Assembly: GCF_002917095.1 (NCBI RefSeq)
Contig: NZ_PQGA01000007.1
Coordinates: 186,001 to 250,000 of the forward strand
DNA length: 64,000 nucleotides
DNA from: Paraburkholderia eburnea
GTDB taxonomy: Bacteria > Pseudomonadota > Gammaproteobacteria > Burkholderiales > Burkholderiaceae
Reading direction: 5' to 3'
Shown here in pieces: positions 26,800 through 35,244 of this stretch. Each line of letters starts with the position of its first letter. The first letter of the stretch is position 1. A program made the position numbers and the translations under genes. A model generated the notes under the pieces. It was not told the DNA's origin, did no database searches, and saw only the letters and a program-made list of their open reading frames with translations.

Positions 26800-28296
26800 T
26801 CACGCCATCTTCGCAATCAGCTCGCCGAGCGTCTTCAACGCCGCCTCGGTCTGCGCCGTCCACGGATAGCTATAGTTCAGGCGAATGTAGTGGTGAAAGT
26901 CGTTGCGCATCGAAAACATATAGCCCGGCCCAATCGTAATGCCCTGCGCGAGGGCGGCCTGATAAAGCCGCATCGAATCGACGCGCGGCGGCAGTTCCAC
27001 CCACAGCACATAGCCGCCCTGCGGATCGGACGTGCGCGTGCCAGCCGGAAAGAATCGCTCGATCATCGCACGCATGAGCCGCGCCTGTTGCCGGTAAAAA
27101 CGCCGCAACCGGCGCAGATGGCGGTCGTAGCCGTCGTGGCGCAGATAATCGGCCAGCGCGACTTGCGGCACCGAAGGCGTCGTCAGCGTATTGAGGAACT
27201 TGAGCTTTTCCACCTGCGCGCGATAGCGGCCCGGCAGCGCCCAGCCGATGCGATAGGACGCCGAGAGACTCTTGGAAAACGACGCGCAATGCAGCACCAG
27301 CCCGCGCGTGTCGAACTGCTTGAGCGACGAAGGCCGCGTCTGCCCGAAATACAGCTCCTGATAGACATCGTTCTCGATGACCGGCAGATCGTGCGCGCAC
27401 GCCAGCGCCACGAGCCGCGCCTTGTTCTCGTCGGGCATACGAAAGCCCAGCGGATTCTGGAAGTTCGGCATCACCATGCAGGCCGCCACCTTCTGGCGCG
27501 TGAGCACGCGCTCCAGCGCGTCGAGGTCGATGCCGGTGTCCGGATGCGTGCTCACCTCGATCGCGCGCATGCCCAGACGCTCGATGGCGTGCAGCATCGC
27601 GTAGTAGGTGGGCGACTCCACGGCGACCGTGTCGCCGGGTTTGGCCACGGCCTGCAGGCTCAGATTGATGGCCTCGGTCGCGCCCACGGTGATGACGATT
27701 TCGTCGGGATCGATGGTCGCGCCGTTTTCGGCGTAGCGGCGCGCGATCTGGCGGATCAGCTCGGGGTTGCCCGGCGGCAGATCGTCGATCAGCGTCCAGC
27801 TCGCTTGACGCCGCGCGATGGCGTTGGCGTACTGGTTCACGCGCCGCCACGGATAGAGCGCGGGATCGGGATACGGCGAGCCGAGCGGCACGGCGTCCTG
27901 TGCGCCGATACTGCGCAGCGTCGAGAGCACGAGGCGGCTCACGTCCACGGGCGCGGCGGCGGTTGCGGGTGCGGCTTTGCCTGCTGCTCTGGCGTCAGCC
28001 GGCGTACCGGCGCGGCGCGCCTTCGCCGCGGCCTGGGTGGCGCGCGCGGCGTGCATCCTGGGCCGCGCCTTAACGAAAAAGCCCGACTGCGGCCGCGATT
28101 CGATCACCCCCCGGCTCTCCAGCAGCGCATACGCGTGCAGCACCGTCTTGATGCTCACGCCATGCTGCTCGCTCGCGCGCCGCACCGAAGGAATGCGCTC
28201 GCCAGGGCCGAACACGCCGCGCTGCACGGCGGCCTCGATATCGTCGGCTAGCTGTTCATAGCGAGGCACGGCAGGCGCGGACAACGGAGCGTTCAT
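26800..28296 (-). CDS. MocR/PdxR-type GntR-aminotransferase regulator
   Basis: 498 residues. N-terminal GntR winged helix (YEQLADDIEAAVQRGVFGPG, IPSVRRASEQHGVSIKTVL) joined by an Ala-rich linker (about 80-120, AARATQAAAKARRAGTPADA) to a fold-type I aminotransferase domain. The PLP lysine is in SFSKSLSASYRIGW and the substrate arginine region is near the C-terminus. MocR proteins sense PLP or amino-acid/PLP adducts. It is divergent from the FdhF/YdeP-type oxidoreductase gene across 163 bp and may control it or itself. CTGTG-N11-CACAG at 28380-28400 is a possible site. Confidence 0.92.
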   Translation of the reverse strand: MNAPLSAPAVPRYEQLADDIEAAVQRGVFGPGERIPSVRRASEQHGVSIKTVLHAYALLESRGVIESRPQSGFFVKARPRMHAARATQAAAKARRAGTPADARAAGKAAPATAAAPVDVSRLVLSTLRSIGAQDAVPLGSPYPDPALYPWRRVNQYANAIARRQASWTLIDDLPPGNPELIRQIARRYAENGATIDPDEIVITVGATEAINLSLQAVAKPGDTVAVESPTYYAMLHAIERLGMRAIEVSTHPDTGIDLDALERVLTRQKVAACMVMPNFQNPLGFRMPDENKARLVALACAHDLPVIENDVYQELYFGQTRPSSLKQFDTRGLVLHCASFSKSLSASYRIGWALPGRYRAQVEKLKFLNTLTTPSVPQVALADYLRHDGYDRHLRRLRRFYRQQARLMRAMIERFFPAGTRTSDPQGGYVLWVELPPRVDSMRLYQAALAQGITIGPGYMFSMRNDFHHYIRLNYSYPWTAQTEAALKTLGELIAKMA

Positions 28297-28379
28297 GAAA
28301 GCTTGGGGCTGGAGAGGCAGGACGATCCCGGGAGTCTATGACAAATCGTCGCAACTGTATCCCTTGCTTTTCCGATTTT

Positions 28380-28400
28380 CTGTGCCCACCAGGTACACAG
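28380..28400. promoter_or_regulatory. candidate MocR operator in the divergent gap
   Basis: CTGTG (28380-28384) and CACAG (28396-28400) are inverted across 11 bp between the MocR gene and the molybdoenzyme gene. A similar CTGTATCCC sequence lies about 25 bp to the left, so a direct-repeat reading, common for MocR sites, is also possible. Confidence 0.35.
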
Positions 28401-28459
28401 GCAAACAGTAGTCTCAGCACATCGGGCAATCCGCCCACACCCTACGAAGCCTGCGCATC

Positions 28460-30775
28460 ATGAAGAAGCCGGAAGCCCGCATCGAGCCGTACCACCATCC
28501 CGCCGCCGGTTGGGGCGCCCTGAAACAGGTCGCGATCAACCTCATCAAGGAAAAGGTCTCGGGCGGCAACTACCGCACGCTGCTCAAGCAGAACCAGCCC
28601 GACGGCTTCGACTGCCCTGGCTGCGCGTGGCCGGACCGCGAACACGCCTCGACCTTCGAATTCTGCGAAAACGGCGTGAAGGCCGTGGCGGCGGAAGCCA
28701 CCAGCAAGCGCGTGACGCCGGCGTTCTTCGAGCAATACACGGTCACCGACCTGATGGCGCAATCGGACTACGAGCTGGAGCAGCACGGCCGTCTCACCGA
28801 TCCGATGGTCTACGACGCAAAACGCGACCGCTACGTGCCGATCGAATGGGACGACGCATTCAAGCTGATCGCGAAGCACCTCAAGGCGCTCGACGATCCG
28901 AACCGCGCCGCCTTCTACACCTCGGGCCGCGCCAGCAACGAAGCCGCGTTCCTGTATCAGTTGTTCGTGCGCATGTACGGCACCAACAACTTCCCCGACT
29001 GCTCGAACATGTGCCACGAGGCCACCAGCCGCGGCCTGCCGGGCACGGTCGGCATCGGCAAGGGCACGGTCACGCTCGACGATTTCGAGCACGCGGATAC
29101 CATCCTGATCTTCGGCCAGAACCCCGCGACCAATCACCCGCGTATGCTGGGCGAACTGCGCGACTGCGCGAAGCGCGGCGCAACCATCGTGTCGATCAAC
29201 CCGCTCAAGGAACGCGGCCTTGAGCGCTTCGCGAGCCCGCAGCACACGCTCGACATGCTCTCGCCCAAGGGCGTGCAGATCAGCTCGGTGTTCATCCGCC
29301 CGCGCATCGGCGGCGACTTCGCGCTCATCAAGGGCGTGGCCAAGCGCACGCTCGAACTCGACGATGAGGCCGTAGCGCTTGGCACCGAGCGCATTCTCGA
29401 CGTCGATTTCATCGCGCAACACACGGTAGACTTCGACGCCTTTGCCGCCGATCTGCGCGCCGAATCGTGGGACACCATCGTCGCCGAAGCGGGCGTGCCG
29501 CTCGAAGAAGTGCTCAAGCTCGCCGATATCTACGTGAACGGCAAAGCGGTGATCTCGACGTGGGGCATGGGCATCACGCAGCACAAGAATTCGGTGGCGA
29601 CGATCCAGTTGCTGTCGAACCTCATGATGATGCGCGGCAATATCGGCCGGCGCGGCGCGGGCCTGTGCCCGGTGCGCGGCCACTCGAACGTGCAGGGCGA
29701 CCGCACCGTCGGCATCGAGGAAAAGCCCACGCAAGCCTTCCTCGACCGCCTCGGCAAGGCTTACGATTTCGAGCCGCCGCGCGAGCACGGCTACGACGTG
29801 GTCGAATCGATTCACGCGATGCTCGAAGGGCACGTGAAGGTGTTCATCGGCCTGGGCGGCAACTTCGCCATCGCCACGCCCGACACGCCGCGCACCTTCG
29901 ACGCGATGCGTTCGTGCGCGCTGACCGTGCACGTGACGACCAAGCTCAACCGCAGCCATCTGATCCACGGCGAAGACGCGCTGATCCTGCCGACGCTCGG
30001 CCGCACCGAAATCGATCTGCAAAACGGCGTGCCGCAAGGCGTGACCGTCGAGGATTCGATGAGCATGGTGCACATCTCGTACGGCATGAACCGGCCGGCG
30101 TCGCAGAACCTGCTGTCGGAAATCGCCATCGTCGCGCGCATGGCGCACGCGACGCTCGGCAGCGCGAAGGTCGACTGGCTCGATCTGGCGGCCGATTACG
30201 CGAAGATCCGCGACGGCATCGAGCAGGTGCTCGACGGCTTCCAGAACTACAACGAACGCATCAAGCAGCCCGGCGGCTTTCACCTGGGCGTCGCATCGCG
30301 CGACCGCGTCTGGAAGACGCCTAGCGGCAAAGCGCAGTTCAAGATTCACGCTATCGCACTCGACACGCCGATCCATCGCGCGCGCGCCGAACACGGCCAG
30401 CAGTTGATGACGCTCATGACCACGCGCTCGCACGATCAGTACAACACCACGATCTACGGGCTGGACGACCGCTATCGCGGCGTGTACGGCCAGCGCCGCG
30501 TGCTGTTCGCCAATCGCGAGGATCTCGCGATGCTCGGTTTCGCGGCGGGCGAGCACGTGGATATCACGAGCGTCTGGGACGATGGCGTGGAGCGCCATGT
30601 GGAAGACTTCCTGCTCGTCGAGTACGACATTCCGCGCGGGTGCCTGGGCGCCTACTACCCGGAAACGAATCCGCTGGTGCCGCTCTCGTCGATCGCCGAT
30701 GGCGCGGGCACGCCGACTTCGAAATCGATTCCTGTGCTGTTGTCGCGTTCGAAGGCCGCGGCGTTGGCGGCTTGA
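28460..30775 (+). CDS. FdhF/YdeP-type molybdopterin oxidoreductase alpha subunit
   Basis: 771 residues, the size of the YdeP group. The N-terminus has a reduced cysteine set, C-x2-C-x13-C (residues 52, 55, 69), rather than the four cysteines of true formate dehydrogenase, so a normal 4Fe-4S cluster is doubtful. Cys185-His186 in DCSNMCHEATSRGL aligns with the Sec-His of FdhF and is predicted to ligate molybdenum. Molybdopterin-guanine-dinucleotide motifs (FGQNPATNHPRMLGEL, GRRGAGLCPVRGHSNVQGD) and the C-terminal cofactor domain are present. No partner subunits or fdhD nearby. Possible roles: acid or stress-linked formate oxidation, or another two-electron reaction. Confidence 0.88.
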   Translation: MKKPEARIEPYHHPAAGWGALKQVAINLIKEKVSGGNYRTLLKQNQPDGFDCPGCAWPDREHASTFEFCENGVKAVAAEATSKRVTPAFFEQYTVTDLMAQSDYELEQHGRLTDPMVYDAKRDRYVPIEWDDAFKLIAKHLKALDDPNRAAFYTSGRASNEAAFLYQLFVRMYGTNNFPDCSNMCHEATSRGLPGTVGIGKGTVTLDDFEHADTILIFGQNPATNHPRMLGELRDCAKRGATIVSINPLKERGLERFASPQHTLDMLSPKGVQISSVFIRPRIGGDFALIKGVAKRTLELDDEAVALGTERILDVDFIAQHTVDFDAFAADLRAESWDTIVAEAGVPLEEVLKLADIYVNGKAVISTWGMGITQHKNSVATIQLLSNLMMMRGNIGRRGAGLCPVRGHSNVQGDRTVGIEEKPTQAFLDRLGKAYDFEPPREHGYDVVESIHAMLEGHVKVFIGLGGNFAIATPDTPRTFDAMRSCALTVHVTTKLNRSHLIHGEDALILPTLGRTEIDLQNGVPQGVTVEDSMSMVHISYGMNRPASQNLLSEIAIVARMAHATLGSAKVDWLDLAADYAKIRDGIEQVLDGFQNYNERIKQPGGFHLGVASRDRVWKTPSGKAQFKIHAIALDTPIHRARAEHGQQLMTLMTTRSHDQYNTTIYGLDDRYRGVYGQRRVLFANREDLAMLGFAAGEHVDITSVWDDGVERHVEDFLLVEYDIPRGCLGAYYPETNPLVPLSSIADGAGTPTSKSIPVLLSRSKAAALAA

Positions 30776-30805
30776 AGTAACAACGCGAATTCCCGCAGGA
30801 CGTAA

Positions 30806-30845
30806 AAAAGCCATTCCGGTTTCGAGCCGGAATGGCTTTTTCTAT
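30806..30845. terminator. bidirectional terminator between the molybdoenzyme gene and lysP
   Basis: A 14-bp perfect stem (30806-30819 with 30827-30840) with a 7-nt loop, A-rich on the left and T-rich on the right. It ends transcription of both converging genes (stops at 30775 and 30868). Confidence 0.93.
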
Positions 30846-30867
30846 TCGTGCGCGAAGCAGCGCTGCT

Positions 30868-32403
30868 TTACGCTTCGCTCTTGGCCTCGGCCAGTGCGCG
30901 CGCGCCCGTCTGACCCGTCAGCGGGCTGATTTCCATCTCGTCGTAGCGAATGAAGCGGCTACCCTTGACGATGCGATAACCCAGCCACATCAGCGCGAAC
31001 AGCGGAATGCCGATATACGTCGCCAGCACGCTCGCCCAGTCGATCTTGTTCGACGTGAACGCCTGATAGTCCTGCCCCAGCATGATGACGAGGCAGACCA
31101 CGAACGCGAAGATCGGGCCGATGGGAAACCACTTCGAACGATATGGCAGTTGCGCGAACGAAAGACCCTGCGCGACGAAGCCCTTGCGGAAGCGGTAATG
31201 ACTCACGGCGATGCCGAGCCACGCGATGAAACCGGTCATGCCCGAGGTGTTGAGCAGCCACATGTACACGGTCTTGTCGCCGTACATCGACGACAGGAAG
31301 CACAGCGCGCCCACCGCCGTGGTCGCGTAGAGCGCGTTGCGCGGCACGCCGCTCGACGACAGCTTCGCGAAGATCCTGGGCGCGCGGCCCTCGACGGCGA
31401 GGTTATAGAGCATGCGCGTGGACGCATACATGCCCGAATTGCCCGCCGACAGCACGGCGGTCAGAATCACGGCGTTCATGACGCCCGCCGACAGCGCAAG
31501 ACCCGCGCGGCGGAACACGAGCGTAAACGGACTTACGCCGATATCGGTGACATCGGACTTCAGCAGGTTCGGGTCGGTGTGCGGAATCAGCAGGCCGATG
31601 ACGATGATCGCCAGCACATAGAACAGCAGAATGCGCCAGAACACCTGGCGCACCGCGCGCGGAATCGTCTTGCCGGGGTTTTCGGATTCGCCGGCGGCGA
31701 CGCCGATCAGCTCGGTGCCCTGGAACGAAAAGCCCGCGATCATGGTGACGCCCAGCAACGCGGGCAGACCGCCCACGAACGGGCCGCCTTCCGAGGTGAA
31801 CGTGCCCCAGACGTGATCCGCGCCGCCCTTCATCACGCCGACGATCATGAACAGACCCACGCCGATGAACGCCACGACGGTCACGACCTTGATCAGCGAG
31901 AACCAGTATTCGGCCTCGCCGAAACCGCGCACGGACAACGCATTGAGCAGGAACATGATGGCGAGAAAACCCGCGCTCCACCAGACACCGGGCACGTGCG
32001 GGAACCAGTAGCCCATCACGAGTTGCGAGGCCACCAGTTCGACCGCAATCGTCACGGCCCAGTTGTACCAGTAGTTCCAGCCGAGCGCGAAGCCGAAGCC
32101 CTCGTCGACGAACTTCGCGCCGTAGGTCGCGAACGAGCCGGAGACGGGCATGAAAGCCGCCATCTCGCCGAGACTCGTCATCAGGAAGTAGACCATCAGG
32201 CCGATCACCAGATAGGCGGCGAGCGCGCCGCCAGGACCGGCCTGCGAGATCGACGCGCCCGAGGCGACGAACAGCCCCGTGCCGATCGAGCCGCCGATCG
32301 CGATCATGGTGAGGTGGCGGGCTTTGAGACTGCGATGCAAGGAGGGCGGCTCGTCTCCCGAGCGGGATGTGCCCCCTGAAACGCGATGCGGATCCGAATC
32401 CAT
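30868..32403 (-). CDS. lysP: lysine-specific permease
   Basis: 511 residues from ATG 32403. 12 TM helices of the amino acid/polyamine/organocation superfamily. The match to E. coli LysP is close along the whole length: LKARHLTMIAIGGSIGTGLF, ALGWNYWYNWAVTIAVEL, SFQGTELIGVAAGESENPGK, VSPFTLVFRRAGLALSAG, LNTSGMTGFIAWLGIAVSHY. It imports lysine with protons. The N-terminal 25 residues before the conserved SLKARH are variable. A longer in-frame extension to 32550 lacks an RBS. In E. coli LysP also inhibits CadC; no cad genes are seen here. Confidence 0.93.
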   Translation of the reverse strand: MDSDPHRVSGGTSRSGDEPPSLHRSLKARHLTMIAIGGSIGTGLFVASGASISQAGPGGALAAYLVIGLMVYFLMTSLGEMAAFMPVSGSFATYGAKFVDEGFGFALGWNYWYNWAVTIAVELVASQLVMGYWFPHVPGVWWSAGFLAIMFLLNALSVRGFGEAEYWFSLIKVVTVVAFIGVGLFMIVGVMKGGADHVWGTFTSEGGPFVGGLPALLGVTMIAGFSFQGTELIGVAAGESENPGKTIPRAVRQVFWRILLFYVLAIIVIGLLIPHTDPNLLKSDVTDIGVSPFTLVFRRAGLALSAGVMNAVILTAVLSAGNSGMYASTRMLYNLAVEGRAPRIFAKLSSSGVPRNALYATTAVGALCFLSSMYGDKTVYMWLLNTSGMTGFIAWLGIAVSHYRFRKGFVAQGLSFAQLPYRSKWFPIGPIFAFVVCLVIMLGQDYQAFTSNKIDWASVLATYIGIPLFALMWLGYRIVKGSRFIRYDEMEISPLTGQTGARALAEAKSEA

Positions 32404-32756
32404 ATAACTCTGTTTCTTTATGACTAGTGTGACTGGGTATGACGGCCCAAGGCGTGGCCATTCCGCCAGGCGGATGCCCGACCATTCTTTACGGATAGCT
32501 GACAAAACCGGTGGCGATATCGCCGCAGACAGCGGGACTCGACCCCACAATTTGACGCGACGCCCGACGGGCGTGCCCGGGTGTTACCTGGTGATCGACC
32601 GAATGGATTGCTCGCACTGGAAGGCGCAACCCGTTATTTTATCGTAGTGGGGGGTGATACGGTGAGGGACAGATCGGGGTACTTTAGCCAGCGCAAAGGA
32701 ACCCCTCGAGCAAAAAGACCTGTCGAAGCAGGGTCAAAGGTGCTCAACGGCCCCGC
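32404..32756. other. 353-bp gap upstream of lysP
   Basis: Holds the lysP upstream region and the transition into the AT-richer PAAR cassette. I looked for a lysine riboswitch on the minus strand and did not recognise one. No transposase remnant or clear inverted repeats are seen; no convincing coding frame. Confidence 0.5.
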
Positions 32757-33239
32757 CTATTGGATTGCGCGGCTGTTCGGTGTCACACGTGGATCGTTAC
32801 AGAGCCTCTCGCAACCACCTTTACACAAGGGAACGAGTTCAACATAGATCTGATGAAGATTTAACGAACCGTCTTCGTTCTTCACCATCTGATCGGTTAG
32901 CGTCTTGGGCTCGATCAAGACATGTTGCGGCTTGATACCCAACTGAACCAGATAGGCGCTGACAATTGCGCCCCGCTCGCTTTTCAGCTTCTCGACGTTC
33001 CTTTCTCCAACATACGCCCCCGCGATAACTACGGCCTGAATATCAACGTCGGGCCACTTTTTCGCTTCGAGGACAATATTCGCGATCGCTAACCGGTCGT
33101 CGTTCGTCAGGTAGGTGGAATTGAGAGGAAGGCGCGTCTCCATTGACTCGCTGATGGTGCAAGCAATTGACGATGTGCAGATCGACAATGCTGCAAAGGC
33201 GAACGCGAGCGATATCGATGAACGGAACATTATTCTCAT
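32757..33239 (-). CDS. small exported protein, candidate periplasmic immunity partner
   Basis: 160 residues. A Sec-type signal peptide (ISLAFAFAALSICTSSIAC, to about residue 27) is followed by a soluble domain. The alternation DIQAVVIAGAYVGERNVEKL then SERGAIVSAYLVQLGIKPQH recalls the OmpA-like/Pal fold of exported proteins, but I cannot assign it with confidence. Four C-terminal-half cysteines (CKGGCERLC) may form disulfides. Its ATG overlaps the stop of the metallopeptidase gene (ATGA), so the two are translationally coupled. The location argues that it protects the periplasm against the upstream enzyme. Composition is AT-richer than flanking genes. Confidence 0.7.
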   Translation of the reverse strand: MRIMFRSSISLAFAFAALSICTSSIACTISESMETRLPLNSTYLTNDDRLAIANIVLEAKKWPDVDIQAVVIAGAYVGERNVEKLKSERGAIVSAYLVQLGIKPQHVLIEPKTLTDQMVKNEDGSLNLHQIYVELVPLCKGGCERLCNDPRVTPNSRAIQ

Positions 33240-33910
33240 CTAGCGACAGTTTTATCGAAGGTTGCAATATATCCGGCAATACTATCGGCATTACGGATTG
33301 CCTTGTCTGCATTGTTAATCGCAAACGCATACATGCCGCTCTCGGTGTTGCCATACATAATATCGTCCGAGTTGAATGTATCCGCGTAGTGGGTGCACTC
33401 ATGAACGATCGTTTTCACCTTCGCTCCGTGCCACAACTCGCCGTTCGAGTCGGAGCAAAAAGCGCTATAAATGGCGATTATCCGCTTTTCGGAATCGGGC
33501 TTACATACGCCAGCGCGGTTCTGACCGTTGTCGGGCACAACGGAACAGGTCAAGTTCCGGTTCATCGAGTCGTCCCAACGAACGATCTTTTCGGGCACAA
33601 GCTCCTGAAGCGCGGCGAGCAACCGCGGCAAGCCGGCCGCAAGTGTGCTTCTGATTTCCTCATCGGCCCGTCCAAAATAAATTGTCGCGCGATTCCGCTC
33701 CTGAATATCCCATCTTGCAACCGCCGCGATTCGCTCTTTGACCAGCACAACGGCGGCGTCTCGTACTTTCATTATGGTTTGTCGAAATTCCTGGTTCGTC
33801 ATATTCGGACATATCGGCACCGTGTTGATAGTCACTCGAACTAGAGAATCAGGATTCATATTCGTCACGGCTGCAGCGTGAACCGTTACCCAATCGGAAC
33901 GATCTGTCAT
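33236..33910 (-). CDS. M35-type (aspzincin) metallopeptidase, candidate T6SS effector
   Basis: 224 residues, no signal peptide. Zinc motif HECTH (170-174); third ligand Asp183 in NSDDIMYG, which matches the GTxDxxYG element of deuterolysin/lysine-specific endopeptidases; and NADS (207-210), the NAD motif after the active site in that family. ATG 33910 has GGAG 8 bases upstream. It follows a PAAR gene by 66 bp and overlaps a gene for an exported protein. An enzyme without its own export signal behind a PAAR tip, with an exported partner, is the layout of a type VI effector delivered into the periplasm of rivals. Enzyme family confident; secretion route inferred. Confidence 0.8.
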   Translation of the reverse strand: MTDRSDWVTVHAAAVTNMNPDSLVRVTINTVPICPNMTNQEFRQTIMKVRDAAVVLVKERIAAVARWDIQERNRATIYFGRADEEIRSTLAAGLPRLLAALQELVPEKIVRWDDSMNRNLTCSVVPDNGQNRAGVCKPDSEKRIIAIYSAFCSDSNGELWHGAKVKTIVHECTHYADTFNSDDIMYGNTESGMYAFAINNADKAIRNADSIAGYIATFDKTVAR

Positions 33911-33975
33911 TCTTCAGTCTCCACGTACATTTAAAATTTCAATGCCGAGAGTCGGCTGGACGAGATTCCTCATGG

Positions 33976-34500
33976 CTAACGACTGATTTCGAGCCGTAGG
34001 CCTTGCGCATCGCTGGTCTTGATTCGCTGCGTGCGGCCTTGCATATCTGTTGTTCCGCTCGCCAGAATCTGCGATCCCGCGAGAATGCGATAGTGAATGC
34101 CGCGCGTGGCCTCGCCGTCCTGATCCAGAAGCGCGAATTGCTCGTCATATAGCCCGCGCGCGAATTCACTTCCAGGCGCCTTGCCATTCGAAGAAGCGGC
34201 GGCGAGTTCACCCGCTTCGAAACTATGCCAGGCGAAATTCTGCGAAGCGATGCAAATCGGCGGCGGGCTGCATTTGCATACACATTCGTCGCCGTCTAGC
34301 GCCTGCTGCTTGCCGTTCATGGTTGCTTTTCGGTGCGGCCCCACCCAGGCAACGAAACCTTCCGAGTTGCACACCGGGCACCAGATTCGCGCACCAATAA
34401 ACGCCACGGACTTACCGCCAACCGTGCAATTCTCTGCGCCTTCCATCACGGTCCCGCCCGCTGTGGTTTTATCTCCACTTCTCAATAGCGCTCGCCTCAT
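33976..34500 (-). CDS. PAAR-domain protein with transthyretin-like C-terminal extension
   Basis: 174 residues. Residues 1-85 form a PAAR domain (MRRALLRSGDKTTAGGTVME, GKSVAFIGARIWCPVC) with CxxC (41-44) and CVCKC (73-77) positions suited to metal binding at the spike apex. Residues about 115-174 (QFALLDQDGEATRGIHYRIL, GTTDMQGRTQRI) are the beta-rich extension often found on VgrG or PAAR proteins as cargo adaptor. It would cap a VgrG spike and carry the next-encoded M35 protein. No VgrG, Hcp or tss genes are in the window, so this is an orphan cassette. No strong RBS before the ATG. Confidence 0.87.
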   Translation of the reverse strand: MRRALLRSGDKTTAGGTVMEGAENCTVGGKSVAFIGARIWCPVCNSEGFVAWVGPHRKATMNGKQQALDGDECVCKCSPPPICIASQNFAWHSFEAGELAAASSNGKAPGSEFARGLYDEQFALLDQDGEATRGIHYRILAGSQILASGTTDMQGRTQRIKTSDAQGLRLEISR

Positions 34501-34827
34501 TTCGGAAGCTCGCAGCGATACCCCTTGTTTTCCAGCATTATTTTTCTCCGTTCAATTGTCCAATAAACCGGACCAGCGCTGGACCGGCAACCAAGGAAAA
34601 TGAAAACCGCCTTAGCCGGAAATTAGCAACGGATCGAAACCAAGGAATATCAGTAAGATCCTAAAAATCAGAATCGCAATGGTTATTTCTTCCGAAAAAT
34701 CAACTAGACGCTCCACCAAGACACGCCGATGCTGGAAATAAAAAAGGCCAACCCGAAGCCATCGGATCAGTCTTTTCTTCCCGTCCACCTCAGCGCCCGG
34801 CCAGCCGGCCCGGACGCCCAAACAGAC
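34501..34827. other. 327-bp AT-rich gap upstream of the PAAR gene
   Basis: Presumably holds the PAAR cassette promoter. A frame at 34612-34821 (minus) could encode a 69-residue hydrophobic peptide but begins with TTG and has no RBS, so I do not call it. A TTTTTTATTT run at about 34737-34746 (minus) with a weak GC hairpin could end the che-like operon. Confidence 0.45.
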
Positions 34828-35193
34828 TCAACCCGCCAGCTTGCGGAACGTCTCCAGCACCGCCTCGCCCTTGAACGGCTTGACGATCCAGCCGCGCACG
34901 CCTGCCGCCTTGCCGCGTTCCTTCATCGCCGGGCTGCTTTCCGTCGTCAGCATGACGACGTTCACGGCCGTGTTCGCCAGCTCGCTGCGAATCTTTTCGA
35001 CCATCGTGAGGCCGTCCATGTTCGGCATGTTCACGTCGCTCACCACGAGCTTCACGCCCGGGTTCGCGCGCAGCTTCGCGAGGCCGTCCTTGCCGTCCAC
35101 CGCCGTGTCCACGTCCAGACCGTTCTTGCGCAGAAAGCCCGCCACTTCGTCGCGCACCGTGCTCGAATCGTCCACTACCAGAATCTTTGCCAT
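34828..35193 (-). CDS. CheY-like response regulator
   Basis: 121 residues, a stand-alone receiver domain. The acidic pocket Asp8-Asp9, phosphoacceptor Asp53 (VSDVNMPNMDG), Thr83/84 (MLTTE) and Lys105 (IVKPF) are all present, so it should be phosphorylated. No output domain. Last gene of a five-gene operon; its phosphodonor is most likely the HPt kinase encoded first (37579-39930), and the two CheX-like proteins between them are candidate phosphatases. Output target unknown: flagellar switch, pili or a secretion/adhesion process are all possible. Confidence 0.93.
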   Translation of the reverse strand: MAKILVVDDSSTVRDEVAGFLRKNGLDVDTAVDGKDGLAKLRANPGVKLVVSDVNMPNMDGLTMVEKIRSELANTAVNVVMLTTESSPAMKERGKAAGVRGWIVKPFKGEAVLETFRKLAG

Positions 35194-35244
35194 GTTGTCT
35201 CTTTCCTTCGCGCCATGACCGGCGCGCCTGTCAAAATCGGTTCG

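Noticed and set aside
25267..28251. A 994-codon open frame on the plus strand opposite the marR, LysR, winged-helix and MocR genes.
   Set aside because: It is antisense to four recognisable genes, crosses gene gaps, is rich in Arg/His/Ala as expected of the complement of GC-rich codons, and has no domain.
28442..30814. A 790-codon minus-strand frame covering the molybdoenzyme gene, longer than the real gene.
   Set aside because: The plus-strand frame has all molybdopterin motifs; the antisense product has no family signal and reads through the terminator hairpin.
32404..32660. Possible lysine riboswitch upstream of lysP.
   Set aside because: I could not find the conserved lysine-aptamer core or a switch terminator on the minus strand; the gap has only short inverted repeats.
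34612..34821. A 69-codon hydrophobic minus-strand frame between the PAAR and cheY genes.
   Set aside because: TTG start, no RBS, and it runs through the end region of the upstream operon; not enough to call a gene.
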